A stretch of 64,000 nucleotides of DNA, taken from NCBI GenBank assembly GCA_964646815.1, contig CAZYFH010000017.1:1-64000 (forward strand), read 5' to 3'. The notes under the pieces are model-generated. The model searched no databases and was not told where the DNA came from. It saw only the letters and a list, made by a program, of their open reading frames with translations. Origin of the DNA: CAZYFH01 sp964646815. GTDB lineage: Bacteria > Acidobacteriota > Vicinamibacteria > Vicinamibacterales > UBA8438. Below, in pieces: positions 27,072 through 34,411 of the stretch (position 1 is the stretch's first letter; each line of letters begins with the position of its first letter). Both the position numbers and the translations under genes were made by a program.

Positions 27072-27547
27072 ATGATGCGCGCCATGATCGTTCTGGCTCA
27101 TCGTCTCGCCGCGTGTCTCACCCTCGTGACGCTCGCATCCGCCGTCGCGTCGGCGCTGCTCGGCCCGACCCAGGCCGAGTTGAACGAGGCTGGTTCGACG
27201 ACAGATTGTCTGCTGACCGGCCACTATTACCGCGGACAGCGTTTCGTCGATCTCGACGAGATCACCGCAGATAACGTCAGCACACTGGCGGAACAGTCTA
27301 CCTACGAATCGGGATATGACGGTGCCTCGCACACGAACCCGCTCGTGCGGAATGGCGTGATGTATCTCACCTTGGGCGCGACGGAACCGTCCTGCATCGA
27401 ATATCGGTAGGCGCCACCATTCAAGAGGGCATCATCAGTTGTGTCGTCGACGGCACACAGTACGTCGCCGTCATGACGGGCAACACCTCCGCGCTTTGGC
27501 CGACAGAGCCGGCCGTCGCCAAGGCCATCGTCTTCGCGCTGCCGTAA
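27072..27547 (+). pseudogene. PQQ-dependent dehydrogenase with large internal deletion
   Basis: The 5' part (from ATG 27072 or 27075) has a signal peptide and the start of a quinoprotein: LLTGHYYRGQRFVDLDEITA, NPLVRNGVMYLT. The frame stops at 27410. From about 27415 another frame reads GIISCVVDGTQYVAVMTGNT and ends KAIVFALP at 27547, which is the standard C-terminus of the same family. The 1.3-1.6 kb that should lie between them, holding most propeller blades and the active site, is gone. The family's DGxQYVAV motif makes the C-terminal assignment firm. Confidence 0.8.
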
Positions 27548-27634
27548 CGCTGCCCCCCCCCGTATCCGGCACCGCCGGTCGGCAGTTGGCGCTTACACCG
27601 ATCCCACCAGGCTTGCGGGGACATAGCCAGTAAG

Positions 27635-27653
27635 ATATTGTAATTTACAATAT
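27635..27653. promoter_or_regulatory. 19-bp palindromic operator overlapping the antitoxin start
   Basis: A perfect inverted repeat: nine bases (27635-27643), one central base and the nine-base complement (27645-27653). It overlaps the ATG at 27652 by two bases and is very AT-rich in a GC-rich region. Ribbon-helix-helix antitoxins normally repress their own operon at such sites, so this is the likely autoregulatory operator. Confidence 0.75.
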
Positions 27654-27924
27654 GAAAACAATATCAATAACAATAGACGAAGGTCTCCTCGGAAGGATCG
27701 ACCGGGCTGCAAAGTCGGCGCGTCGGACGCGGTCGGAGATCTTCCGAATGGCCCTGCGCGACTGGCTCGCCGCTGGAAGGCGTCGGCAGATGGTGGCGGA
27801 GGATCGTGCGGGATACAAGGCCCACCCGGTGGACGCCCAGGAGTTTGCGGGGTTGATCGCCACCCAGGTTATCGAGTCCGATCGGCAAGACGACGACCAA
27901 GGCGGCAGCGGGCCAGGGTGGTGA
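27652..27924 (+). CDS. Ribbon-helix-helix (CopG/MetJ-type) antitoxin
   Basis: A 90-residue protein whose first 45 residues form a ribbon-helix-helix DNA-binding domain: the beta strand MKTISITIDEGLLGRIDRAA and the helix pair around RRTRSEIFRMALRDWLA. The remaining ~45 residues are polar and should wrap the toxin. It is the upstream partner of the MazF-like toxin, whose start it overlaps by 7 bp, the usual arrangement for a type II toxin-antitoxin pair. It should neutralise the toxin and repress the operon through the palindrome at 27635-27653. No clear Shine-Dalgarno precedes the ATG. Confidence 0.85.
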   Translation: MKTISITIDEGLLGRIDRAAKSARRTRSEIFRMALRDWLAAGRRRQMVAEDRAGYKAHPVDAQEFAGLIATQVIESDRQDDDQGGSGPGW

Positions 27925-28235
27925 GGCGGGGCGAGATCTGGATGTTCCGGTTCGTGGCATCCGACAAGCAGCGACCGGTCCTCGTCCTCACTCGGTCGGA
28001 CATGGTGCCCGTCCTGAACACGGTGACGGTCGCACCGTGCACGCGGACAGTGCGCGGTGTTGGATCGGAAGTGGTCGTCGGGATCGAGTGCGGTCTCAAA
28101 GTGCCTTCCGCAATCAACCTTCACCATGTCGTGACCGTCCCGAAGGCAGGGCTTCGCCGTTTCGTCGGGACTGTGCCACCGGCGGCGCTGGCACAGGTCC
28201 GTTCCGCCCTGCTCTTCGCCCTCGGGCTCGAGTGA
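27918..28235 (+). CDS. MazF/PemK-family endoribonuclease toxin
   Basis: A 105-residue MazF-like protein, a sequence-specific mRNA interferase. The N-terminus (MVRRGEIWMFRFVASDKQRP) holds the conserved RGEIW and RPVLVLT strands. VAPCTRTVRG supplies the T-x-R segment, and PSAINLHHVVTVPKAGLRRF contains the expected N-x-D/H region, with His-His in place of the more usual Asp-Gln. It overlaps the antitoxin by 7 bp; GTG codons at 27918 and 27921 are both possible starts. Length is normal. The downstream methyltransferase remnant begins 11 bp later. Confidence 0.87.
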   Translation: MVRRGEIWMFRFVASDKQRPVLVLTRSDMVPVLNTVTVAPCTRTVRGVGSEVVVGIECGLKVPSAINLHHVVTVPKAGLRRFVGTVPPAALAQVRSALLFALGLE

Positions 28236-28246
28236 CGAGACCCCTC

Positions 28247-29030
28247 ATGCCACTGTGCCCAGACGAGTTCGAAGACCGATACGCCCGACCGCATGGCGAC
28301 GCGACACGCCGTGCGGAACGCACCGTCCTGGGTCACGAGGCTGGCCTAAACGGCTACACCACGCTTGCACAGGCCGAGGCGCTGCACGAGGTGCTGCAGG
28401 TCACGCGGGGCCGACGCCTCCTGGACCTCGGGTGTGGCTACGGGTGGCCTGGCGTCCACATCGCGCAGCGCGACGGAGTCGACCTGGTCTCCAGCGATGT
28501 TCCCGTAGACGCGTTACGCGAGGCGATGACGGACGCGAACAGGTACCAACTTCGCGGATGAACCGCGGCCGCGGCCAACGGTCGCCGGCTGCCGTTTCGC
28601 TCGCTCGCCTTCGACGCCATCGTGCGCGCCGATGCGTTCTGTTGAATCGAGGACAAGCTCTCCGTGTGGAGAGAATGCCATCGCGTCCTGAAGCCGGGCG
28701 GTCGTATCGCCGGCTATGTCATCCATACTGTGGCGGGTCTGGCCGCCGACGACGAGCAGCGGGCGTCCGCACTCGGGCCACCGCACGTCGCTGGTTCGAC
28801 GGTGCACCTGGCGTGGTCAGGGGGGTTCTGCGACGTGACGCTGCAGGACGTCACCGACCTCTTCCGGTCCACCTGCGAAGCGCTCCTCGAGGCGCGCGAC
28901 CGGTGGAAACTCGAGTTGCGTGCGGAACTGGGTAATGAGGAGTACGCGGAGCGTCGCGGGCGAGGCGATGCTGACCGGCATTCGCGAAGGGTTGCTGCTG
29001 CGCTCTCTGGTCGCCGGCCGGAAGCCGTGA
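28247..29030 (+). pseudogene. SAM-dependent methyltransferase with two nonsense codons and a frameshift
   Basis: A class I methyltransferase of about 260 residues can be followed through the disruptions. SAM-binding motif I is LLDLGCGYGWPGVHIA. An in-frame TGA (28559-28561) precedes GRRLPFRSLAFDAIVRADAF, a second TGA near 28641 precedes IEDKLSVWRECHRVLKPGGR, and the C-terminus LTGIREGLLLRSLVAGRKP is in another frame after about 28965, ending at 29028-29030. Both nonsense codons are TGA, but TGA is the normal stop of neighbouring genes, so recoding is unlikely. A clear pseudogene, unless the assembly is faulty. Confidence 0.85.
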
Positions 29031-29038
29031 GGATCGGA

Positions 29039-30844
29039 TCAGTCGACGCCGAAGGCGAGCAGCACGTTGCCAGGGCGCCCGCCGAACATGGCGTACCCGG
29101 AGGTCACGTAGACCATTCCGTCGACGACGACCGCCCCTGGCCCGTTGATCGATCCGCCCTTCGCCTCGACGCCGTTGACGGTGTCGTACTCGCCGTTCGT
29201 GTCGTATTGCCAGAGCACCGCTCCAGCGTCCGATGAGTAGGCGCGCAAGGTACCGTCGAACGCCCCCGAGAACACCGCGCCCGGAATCGCGGTGACGGCC
29301 GCGAGCTGCGCCGCGCGGCACCCGTCGCAGACCGGCTCCCGTGGGTCGGCGTACCACACCAGCTCGCCGGTCCGCAGACGTACCGCGGCGAGACCACCGG
29401 GCTGCGGGCCGAGGTAATCCGAGTTGGCGAAATACGCCATCTCATCGTCCACGGCGAAGCCCCACTCGATACCGCCGAGCGCGCTTCCCTCGCCGACGCG
29501 GTACTGCCACACGATTGCGCCGTCGCGGTCCGGGTCGAGCCCGTAGCCCACACCGGACTTCTGGCCGATCACGAGCAGGTCGCGCCCGTTCGACATTGTG
29601 ACAAGCACCGGCGAGGAGCCGAAGTCGAAGTCGGGGCCGTCCTCTTCGGGGCAGTTCGCGTTCTCACGCCCCCTGCAGATGATGAAGACGTCGCCCGGAG
29701 TGAGCTGATTCGACCATCGCACGGCGCCCGTCTCGAGGTCGAAGGCGATGATCGCGTCGCTCGTCGCGGCCGCCGGCTCGGTGTACGCATTGCCAGTCGC
29801 CCCATAGACGAGACCACGCTCGACGTCGATCGTCGGTGCCGACCAGATGGCGGCACCCGAGGGTCCCATGAGAAAGGCGCCGTCCGGGTTCCGCCCGCGC
29901 GGACTTGGCGCCTCGGCGATGGCGTAGCTCTTCCAGGTCACCTGCCCGGTCGCCGCGTCGAGGGCGACGATGCTGCCGCGAAACGTGCAGCAGGCGTACG
30001 CCGGATTCGCCGCGAACACTTCTTCGAGTGAGGAGACCGGAACGTAGAGCCGGCCGCCGTAATAGGTGGGCGCACCGGTAATCCGTGCGGCCTCGTGATC
30101 GTCGACATCGATCACCCACAGCAACGCTCCCGTTGCCGCGTCGAGCGCGTACACGTTGGCGGTGGCATCCCCGAAGTAGATCGCCTGTCGACCGTCCGGA
30201 AGTCGGCTCACGGTCATGGCGCTGCGCACACCGCTCTTGGCCGCATACGACCAATGGGTGCACCCAGTCGCCGCGTCGAGCGCGTACACCTCACCGCGCT
30301 GGCTTCCGACGAACAACCGACCACCGACGACCGTCGGCTGGGCTGACGCCGCGGCCGCGTCAGGGAACCCGAACGCCCACTTGAGGCTCAAGCGGGGAAC
30401 AGCGCCGGCGGTCAGGCCCGCCTGGTCGGCTGTCTGGAACCGCCTATTCCGGATGCCACCCCCCCAGCCGTTCCACTCGGGACCGCTCCCCAGACCGGGC
30501 CAGGCAGCTGTGGCCGCGCAGTTACCGGCGTCCGGAGCGGCGGCGCTGCCAGCGATGGCCCGCCCGGTGACGAACTCAGCCACGGCCCGGTGCTCCGCTG
30601 CACTCAAATCGGCGCCTTGCTCACGCATCGCACCTGTGGCCAGCGCCGTAACAATCACTTCGGGCGCCAGGGACCGCATCGTGCTCATCGCGAGCGCGCG
30701 CGGCACGACGTCACTGAAATGGCAGGAGGCACAATGCTCGTCGAAGAGCGCCGAGCCGTTCGGCGTCTGCCCCGCGGCCGGCAACGGTGTGAACGCGGCC
30801 AGGAGACCGGTGAAGACGACGAGGACGAGCGCCGATCGGTTCAT
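29039..30844 (-). CDS. Cytochrome c-PQQ propeller fusion (polyvinyl-alcohol-dehydrogenase-like)
   Basis: A 601-residue exported quinohaemoprotein. After the signal peptide (MNRSALVLVVFTGLLAAF) comes a small cytochrome c domain with the haem site CASCH (residues ~38-42) and a likely distal Met in ALAMSTM. Then follows an eight-bladed propeller with repeats such as VYALDAATGCTHWSY, IVALDAATGQVTW and IIAFDLETGAVRW. The order haem first, propeller second is that of polyvinyl alcohol dehydrogenase-like proteins, not of type II alcohol dehydrogenases. It would oxidise an alcohol or polymer and hand electrons to its own haem. The ATG at 30844 has a perfect AAGGAGGTG Shine-Dalgarno. Confidence 0.9.
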   Translation of the reverse strand: MNRSALVLVVFTGLLAAFTPLPAAGQTPNGSALFDEHCASCHFSDVVPRALAMSTMRSLAPEVIVTALATGAMREQGADLSAAEHRAVAEFVTGRAIAGSAAAPDAGNCAATAAWPGLGSGPEWNGWGGGIRNRRFQTADQAGLTAGAVPRLSLKWAFGFPDAAAASAQPTVVGGRLFVGSQRGEVYALDAATGCTHWSYAAKSGVRSAMTVSRLPDGRQAIYFGDATANVYALDAATGALLWVIDVDDHEAARITGAPTYYGGRLYVPVSSLEEVFAANPAYACCTFRGSIVALDAATGQVTWKSYAIAEAPSPRGRNPDGAFLMGPSGAAIWSAPTIDVERGLVYGATGNAYTEPAAATSDAIIAFDLETGAVRWSNQLTPGDVFIICRGRENANCPEEDGPDFDFGSSPVLVTMSNGRDLLVIGQKSGVGYGLDPDRDGAIVWQYRVGEGSALGGIEWGFAVDDEMAYFANSDYLGPQPGGLAAVRLRTGELVWYADPREPVCDGCRAAQLAAVTAIPGAVFSGAFDGTLRAYSSDAGAVLWQYDTNGEYDTVNGVEAKGGSINGPGAVVVDGMVYVTSGYAMFGGRPGNVLLAFGVD

Positions 30845-31013
30845 TGCACCTCCTTCAGCGGTTACCGAGTCGATAACCCGGTGCGCTCCCCCCTCCCACG
30901 CCCCCAATGTTCGAGGGTCCCCGATAATACCGCCTCCTGCTTGGCCTGACGAAGCCACACTCTTGAGCGAACGACGCGACGGCGGTACGCTGTCCACGCA
31001 CGGGAGGCACGAC

Positions 31014-32636
31014 ATGAATGCACGGATGGTGACCGCGGTGGGGGTATCGGTGCTCAGTGCAGGGATCATGGCGAGCACTGGTGGGGGCGCGCCCACCGGG
31101 GCCGCCGCGCAGACCCCGAGCGCGCCGGGCGATTGCGGCGGGCTGGTCGCGGCGCGCCTCGGAGCGCCGCACACGGAGATCGCCGAGGCCGAGCCGATCA
31201 CGGCGCTGTTCGCAGCCCCTGACAACGCGCGCTCACGTGGCGTGACGGTCGACACTCCGTTCTGCCGCGTGTCAGGCGTCGCGCGACCGACGGCTGACTC
31301 CGAGATCCGGTTCGAGGTGTGGCTGCCACCTGCCGAGGAGTGGAACGGACGCTTCCGCGGCGTCGGCGCGGGTGGGTCGACCGGCGCCATCAGCTACGGG
31401 CCGATGGCGTCGAGCGTGACGGCCGGCTATGCCGTCGTGGCGACCGACAACGGCCACACCAGCACGAGTGGCTTCGACGGGAGCTGGTCGCTCGGACACC
31501 CGCAGCGCATCGTTGACTTCGGCTACCGCGCGCAGCACGAGGCGACCGTCGCCGGTCAGGCAGTGACCGCCCTGTACTACGGCCGGGCAGCAGACTACGC
31601 GTACTTCATCGGCTGCTCGCAGGGTGGACACCATGCGCTGATGGAAGCGCAGCGTTATCCCGAGGACTACGACGGCATCGTCGCCGGCGCGCCGGCGAAC
31701 TACTGGACCGGCCTGATGGCGGGAGAGCTGTGGTCCGGACTCGCAAGTCTTCGGGACCCCGTCGGGGGCCTGCCGGATACCAAGCTTCCGATTCTGGGCA
31801 ACGCGGTCCTTACGGCGTGCGACGAAGTGGACGGCCTCGCCGACGGCCTGATCGATGACCCGCGGAACTGCGATTTCGACCCGTCCACCGTCGAGTGCGC
31901 GAACGGCGACGATACCGACTGCCTGACCGCCGCGCAGGTCAAGGCCGTGGAGCAGATCTACGAGGGACCGCGCAACCCGCGGACGGGCGAGCGCATCTAC
32001 CCCGGCTACCCGCCCGGGAGCGAGTATTTCGCCTCGCCACAAGGCATCGGCGGGTGGGGACCGTTCTGGGCGGGGATCTCCGAGCCGGGCGGCAGCTCGA
32101 ACGACTTCATGAAGTACACCGTCTTCCGCGACCCGGATTACAACGTCCGCACGTTCGACTTCGATCGGGACTGGGCACTGGTCAACGAGCGCCAGGTCGC
32201 CGACGACACGCTCGCGTCGGCGCTCAACGCCACCGACGCCGACCTATCACCGTTGGAATCCCGCGGCGGCAAGCTCCTCATCTATCACGGGTGGGCGGAC
32301 CCGCTGGTGACGCCGTACAACACGGTTGACTACTACGAGGACATCGTGCAATCGGTCGGTGGCCGCACCGAGACCGAGGCCTTCGTCCGGTTGTTCATGG
32401 CGCCGGGCGTCGGACACTGCCGCGGAGGCGTGGGGCCCGATCAGTTCGACATGCCGGCGGCGATTGAACGCTGGGTCGAGCAGGGGGTCGCGCCCGACCG
32501 CATCACGGCGAGCCACATGACGGACGGCGAGGTCGATCGCACTCGGCCCCTCTGCCCCTACCCCCAGGTCGCGCGCTGGACGGGCCAGGGCAGCATCGAC
32601 GAGGCTGCCAACTTTAGGTGCGTGAATCCCCGCTAG
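31014..32636 (+). CDS. Tannase / feruloyl esterase family hydrolase, secreted
   Basis: A 540-residue alpha/beta hydrolase of the tannase/feruloyl esterase family, which cleaves ester bonds of plant or algal phenolics. A signal peptide (VTAVGVSVLSAGIMAS region) leads. The nucleophile motif is GCSQGGHHALMEAQRYP near residue 200 and the Cys next to Ser pairs with the Cys beside the catalytic His in PGVGHCRGG near 465, the family's CS-HC disulphide; the Asp lies in YHGWADPLVTP. The ATG at 31014 follows ggaggcacgac. It diverges from the quinohaemoprotein gene and may work on the same kind of substrate outside the cell. Confidence 0.9.
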   Translation: MNARMVTAVGVSVLSAGIMASTGGGAPTGAAAQTPSAPGDCGGLVAARLGAPHTEIAEAEPITALFAAPDNARSRGVTVDTPFCRVSGVARPTADSEIRFEVWLPPAEEWNGRFRGVGAGGSTGAISYGPMASSVTAGYAVVATDNGHTSTSGFDGSWSLGHPQRIVDFGYRAQHEATVAGQAVTALYYGRAADYAYFIGCSQGGHHALMEAQRYPEDYDGIVAGAPANYWTGLMAGELWSGLASLRDPVGGLPDTKLPILGNAVLTACDEVDGLADGLIDDPRNCDFDPSTVECANGDDTDCLTAAQVKAVEQIYEGPRNPRTGERIYPGYPPGSEYFASPQGIGGWGPFWAGISEPGGSSNDFMKYTVFRDPDYNVRTFDFDRDWALVNERQVADDTLASALNATDADLSPLESRGGKLLIYHGWADPLVTPYNTVDYYEDIVQSVGGRTETEAFVRLFMAPGVGHCRGGVGPDQFDMPAAIERWVEQGVAPDRITASHMTDGEVDRTRPLCPYPQVARWTGQGSIDEAANFRCVNPR

Positions 32637-32686
32637 CGCTTTGTTTCAGAGGCCCGCATCAGGGTGAGGAGCAAATAGGCCGCACC

Positions 32687-32905
32687 ATGCCGCTGATCGT
32701 CGGAGACCGGATCGGGCACGACCACGTCATCTCCCTCATCGGTGAGGGGGGCATGGGCCAGATCTATCAGGTCACCGACACGAAGCTCAATCGCGATGTC
32801 GCGCTGAAGATCCTCCCAGACGCCTTCGCGACGGACTCCGCTCGCCTCGCTCGGTTCCAGCGGGAAGCGCAGGTACTAGGATCATATTCGGCGGTACCTT
32901 TTTAA
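32687..32905 (+). pseudogene. Truncated serine/threonine protein kinase (N-lobe only)
   Basis: Seventy-two codons give the start of a Hanks-type kinase: the glycine-rich loop ISLIGEGGMGQIYQV, the ATP-binding Lys in DVALKILPD, and the alpha-C helix RLARFQREAQVLGS. The frame then reads YSAVPF and stops. The catalytic loop, DFG segment and any sensor domain are missing, so it cannot phosphorylate. Family members here normally exceed 700 residues. Confidence 0.8.
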
Positions 32906-33258
32906 CGCGCTGGTTCCAGGGCCGCGTTCGCGCAGAAATCCAACCCTAGCGTAAAGAGATAAGAACTCCAGGCAAGTGGGCCCAGCGGTTGGTCTCGCAG
33001 AGAAAACCGTCGGAGGCACCGCAACCCAGCCCCTCAGAACAGCCACCCTGCTGCCGTGACAACGCGGTTTTCGGAGAGGGACCAACGCTGGGTCACCCTC
33101 CGAGCCGTGGTGCACTTCGAACCTGCGGGAGCCGTGGCCGGCCTGACGCCATGCGCCGAGGCGCGTTTCTGCGCGCCTCGCGGGCGCGGAGCGAGTCTCT
33201 CAGGTCTCCGCGTAGCGTCCCGCGGCAGGGTTCGTGGGCGCAGCCCCCCAGTCTGACC
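32906..33258. other. Intergenic stretch with a hairpin
   Basis: No supported gene. It contains a perfect 8-bp stem with a 6-base loop at 33158-33179 (GAGGCGCG paired with CGCGCCTC), about 80 bp beyond the stop of the leftward esterase gene, which may terminate or attenuate that transcript. The left end is where the kinase fragment loses its similarity. Confidence 0.45.
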
Positions 33259-34260
33259 CTAGTTCGATGGCCGGCGTCGCCCGTAGGGGCGCTGGCCGAG
33301 CGCCCGCTGCATCACCTCGTACTGCACCGACATGATGTGGCCAATCGACTCGATCCAGTACGCCGCGTTGTGCGCCCCCGGCATCTGCATGTAGTCGAAC
33401 GGGATACCTTCCTCAAGCATGATCGCGGCCAGCTTCTTCGCCCCCTCGATGAGCCGGTCCTCGGTACCGCAGTCGAGGTAGATGTGGGGGAGCTGATCCC
33501 TCGGCACCTGGCGGATGAGCGTGAACGGATCGTAGGCTTCCGCCTGCTCGGGCGTCGTGAACATTGTCCCGTTCGGTGTGCGCTCGACCTGGCTGCTGAA
33601 GCTGTTGATATCGATCAGCGGATTCGGCTGTCGCCGACGTTCCCGTTGCTCTGCGGTGAGCTCGCGCGGCGTCCGGGGAGGCATCTCCCCGCGCATCCGA
33701 GCGGCCGCCTGGCGGCCGTACTCCAGCGCGCCGCTCGTGCTGCCAATGGAGACGAACATGTCGGGATGCCGGAGACCCAGCGTAATCCCACCGAAGCCAC
33801 CCATTGACAGCCCGGTGATCGCGCGTCCTTCGCGCTGCGCAATGGTCCGAAAGTTCCAGTCGACATGGCTCACCACGTCCTCGATAACATGGTCTTCCCA
33901 GTTGTTCTTCTGCCCGCCTGCGCTTTCGGCCCAGTTGACATACCAGGAATTGCCGACGTCGGGCATCACGACGATGAGGTCGTCGTAGAGGCCGGCGTAG
34001 AATGGCGCGCCGTTGGCCAGCCCCCACGCCGTGTAGTTCTGCGTCAGCCCATGCAGCAGGTAGAGAACGGGATACCGCTCGGTCGACGCCTCGTAGTCGC
34101 CGGGTAGCAGGATGTTGTATTTCATCGCCCGCTCAACGGCCGGGCTGAAGAACTCCACGGTCTGGAGCTTCAATCCCTCGGCTATGGCCGAGGTCGCGAG
34201 CGCGACGAGCGCGACCGCCAACGCCGTGGTCCGCAGCATCCGCATCGTTATCGTTCTCAT
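33259..34260 (-). CDS. Secreted esterase (esterase D / antigen 85-like alpha/beta hydrolase)
   Basis: A 333-residue exported hydrolase. After the signal peptide (LRTTALAVALVALATSAIA) come YPVLYLLHGLTQNYTAW (oxyanion-hole strand), DLIVVMPDVGNSWYVNW and the nucleophile elbow AITGLSMGGFGGITLGLRHP. The Asp lies near YLDCGTEDRLIEGA and the His in MPGAHNAAYW. This is the pattern of the putative esterase family acting on acyl or carbohydrate esters. The ATG at 34260 has a good GGGGAGG site; the frame is open upstream without similarity. It diverges from the quinoprotein-transhydrogenase operon by 151 bp. Confidence 0.9.
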   Translation of the reverse strand: MRTITMRMLRTTALAVALVALATSAIAEGLKLQTVEFFSPAVERAMKYNILLPGDYEASTERYPVLYLLHGLTQNYTAWGLANGAPFYAGLYDDLIVVMPDVGNSWYVNWAESAGGQKNNWEDHVIEDVVSHVDWNFRTIAQREGRAITGLSMGGFGGITLGLRHPDMFVSIGSTSGALEYGRQAAARMRGEMPPRTPRELTAEQRERRRQPNPLIDINSFSSQVERTPNGTMFTTPEQAEAYDPFTLIRQVPRDQLPHIYLDCGTEDRLIEGAKKLAAIMLEEGIPFDYMQMPGAHNAAYWIESIGHIMSVQYEVMQRALGQRPYGRRRPSN

Positions 34261-34411
34261 AATGACCTCCCCGAGCCCGAGCGCGCGGAACTCACCCCGT
34301 GGCAGGCTCGCTCGGGACCGCTTCATCCTACCCGAAAAACGACTACTGGCCGACGCGCGCATCCTCGCGGTATCCTTTGGCCCGGTTCCCAAGACGACGG
34401 AGGACGATCGA

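Noticed and set aside
28559..28642. Possible TGA recoding (Trp or selenocysteine) in the methyltransferase
   Set aside because: TGA ends neighbouring genes such as GASH and the quinoprotein at 36388, and a frameshift later in the same gene shows general decay.
33158..33179. Insertion-sequence end
   Set aside because: The perfect hairpin has no transposase, target duplication or matching second end nearby.
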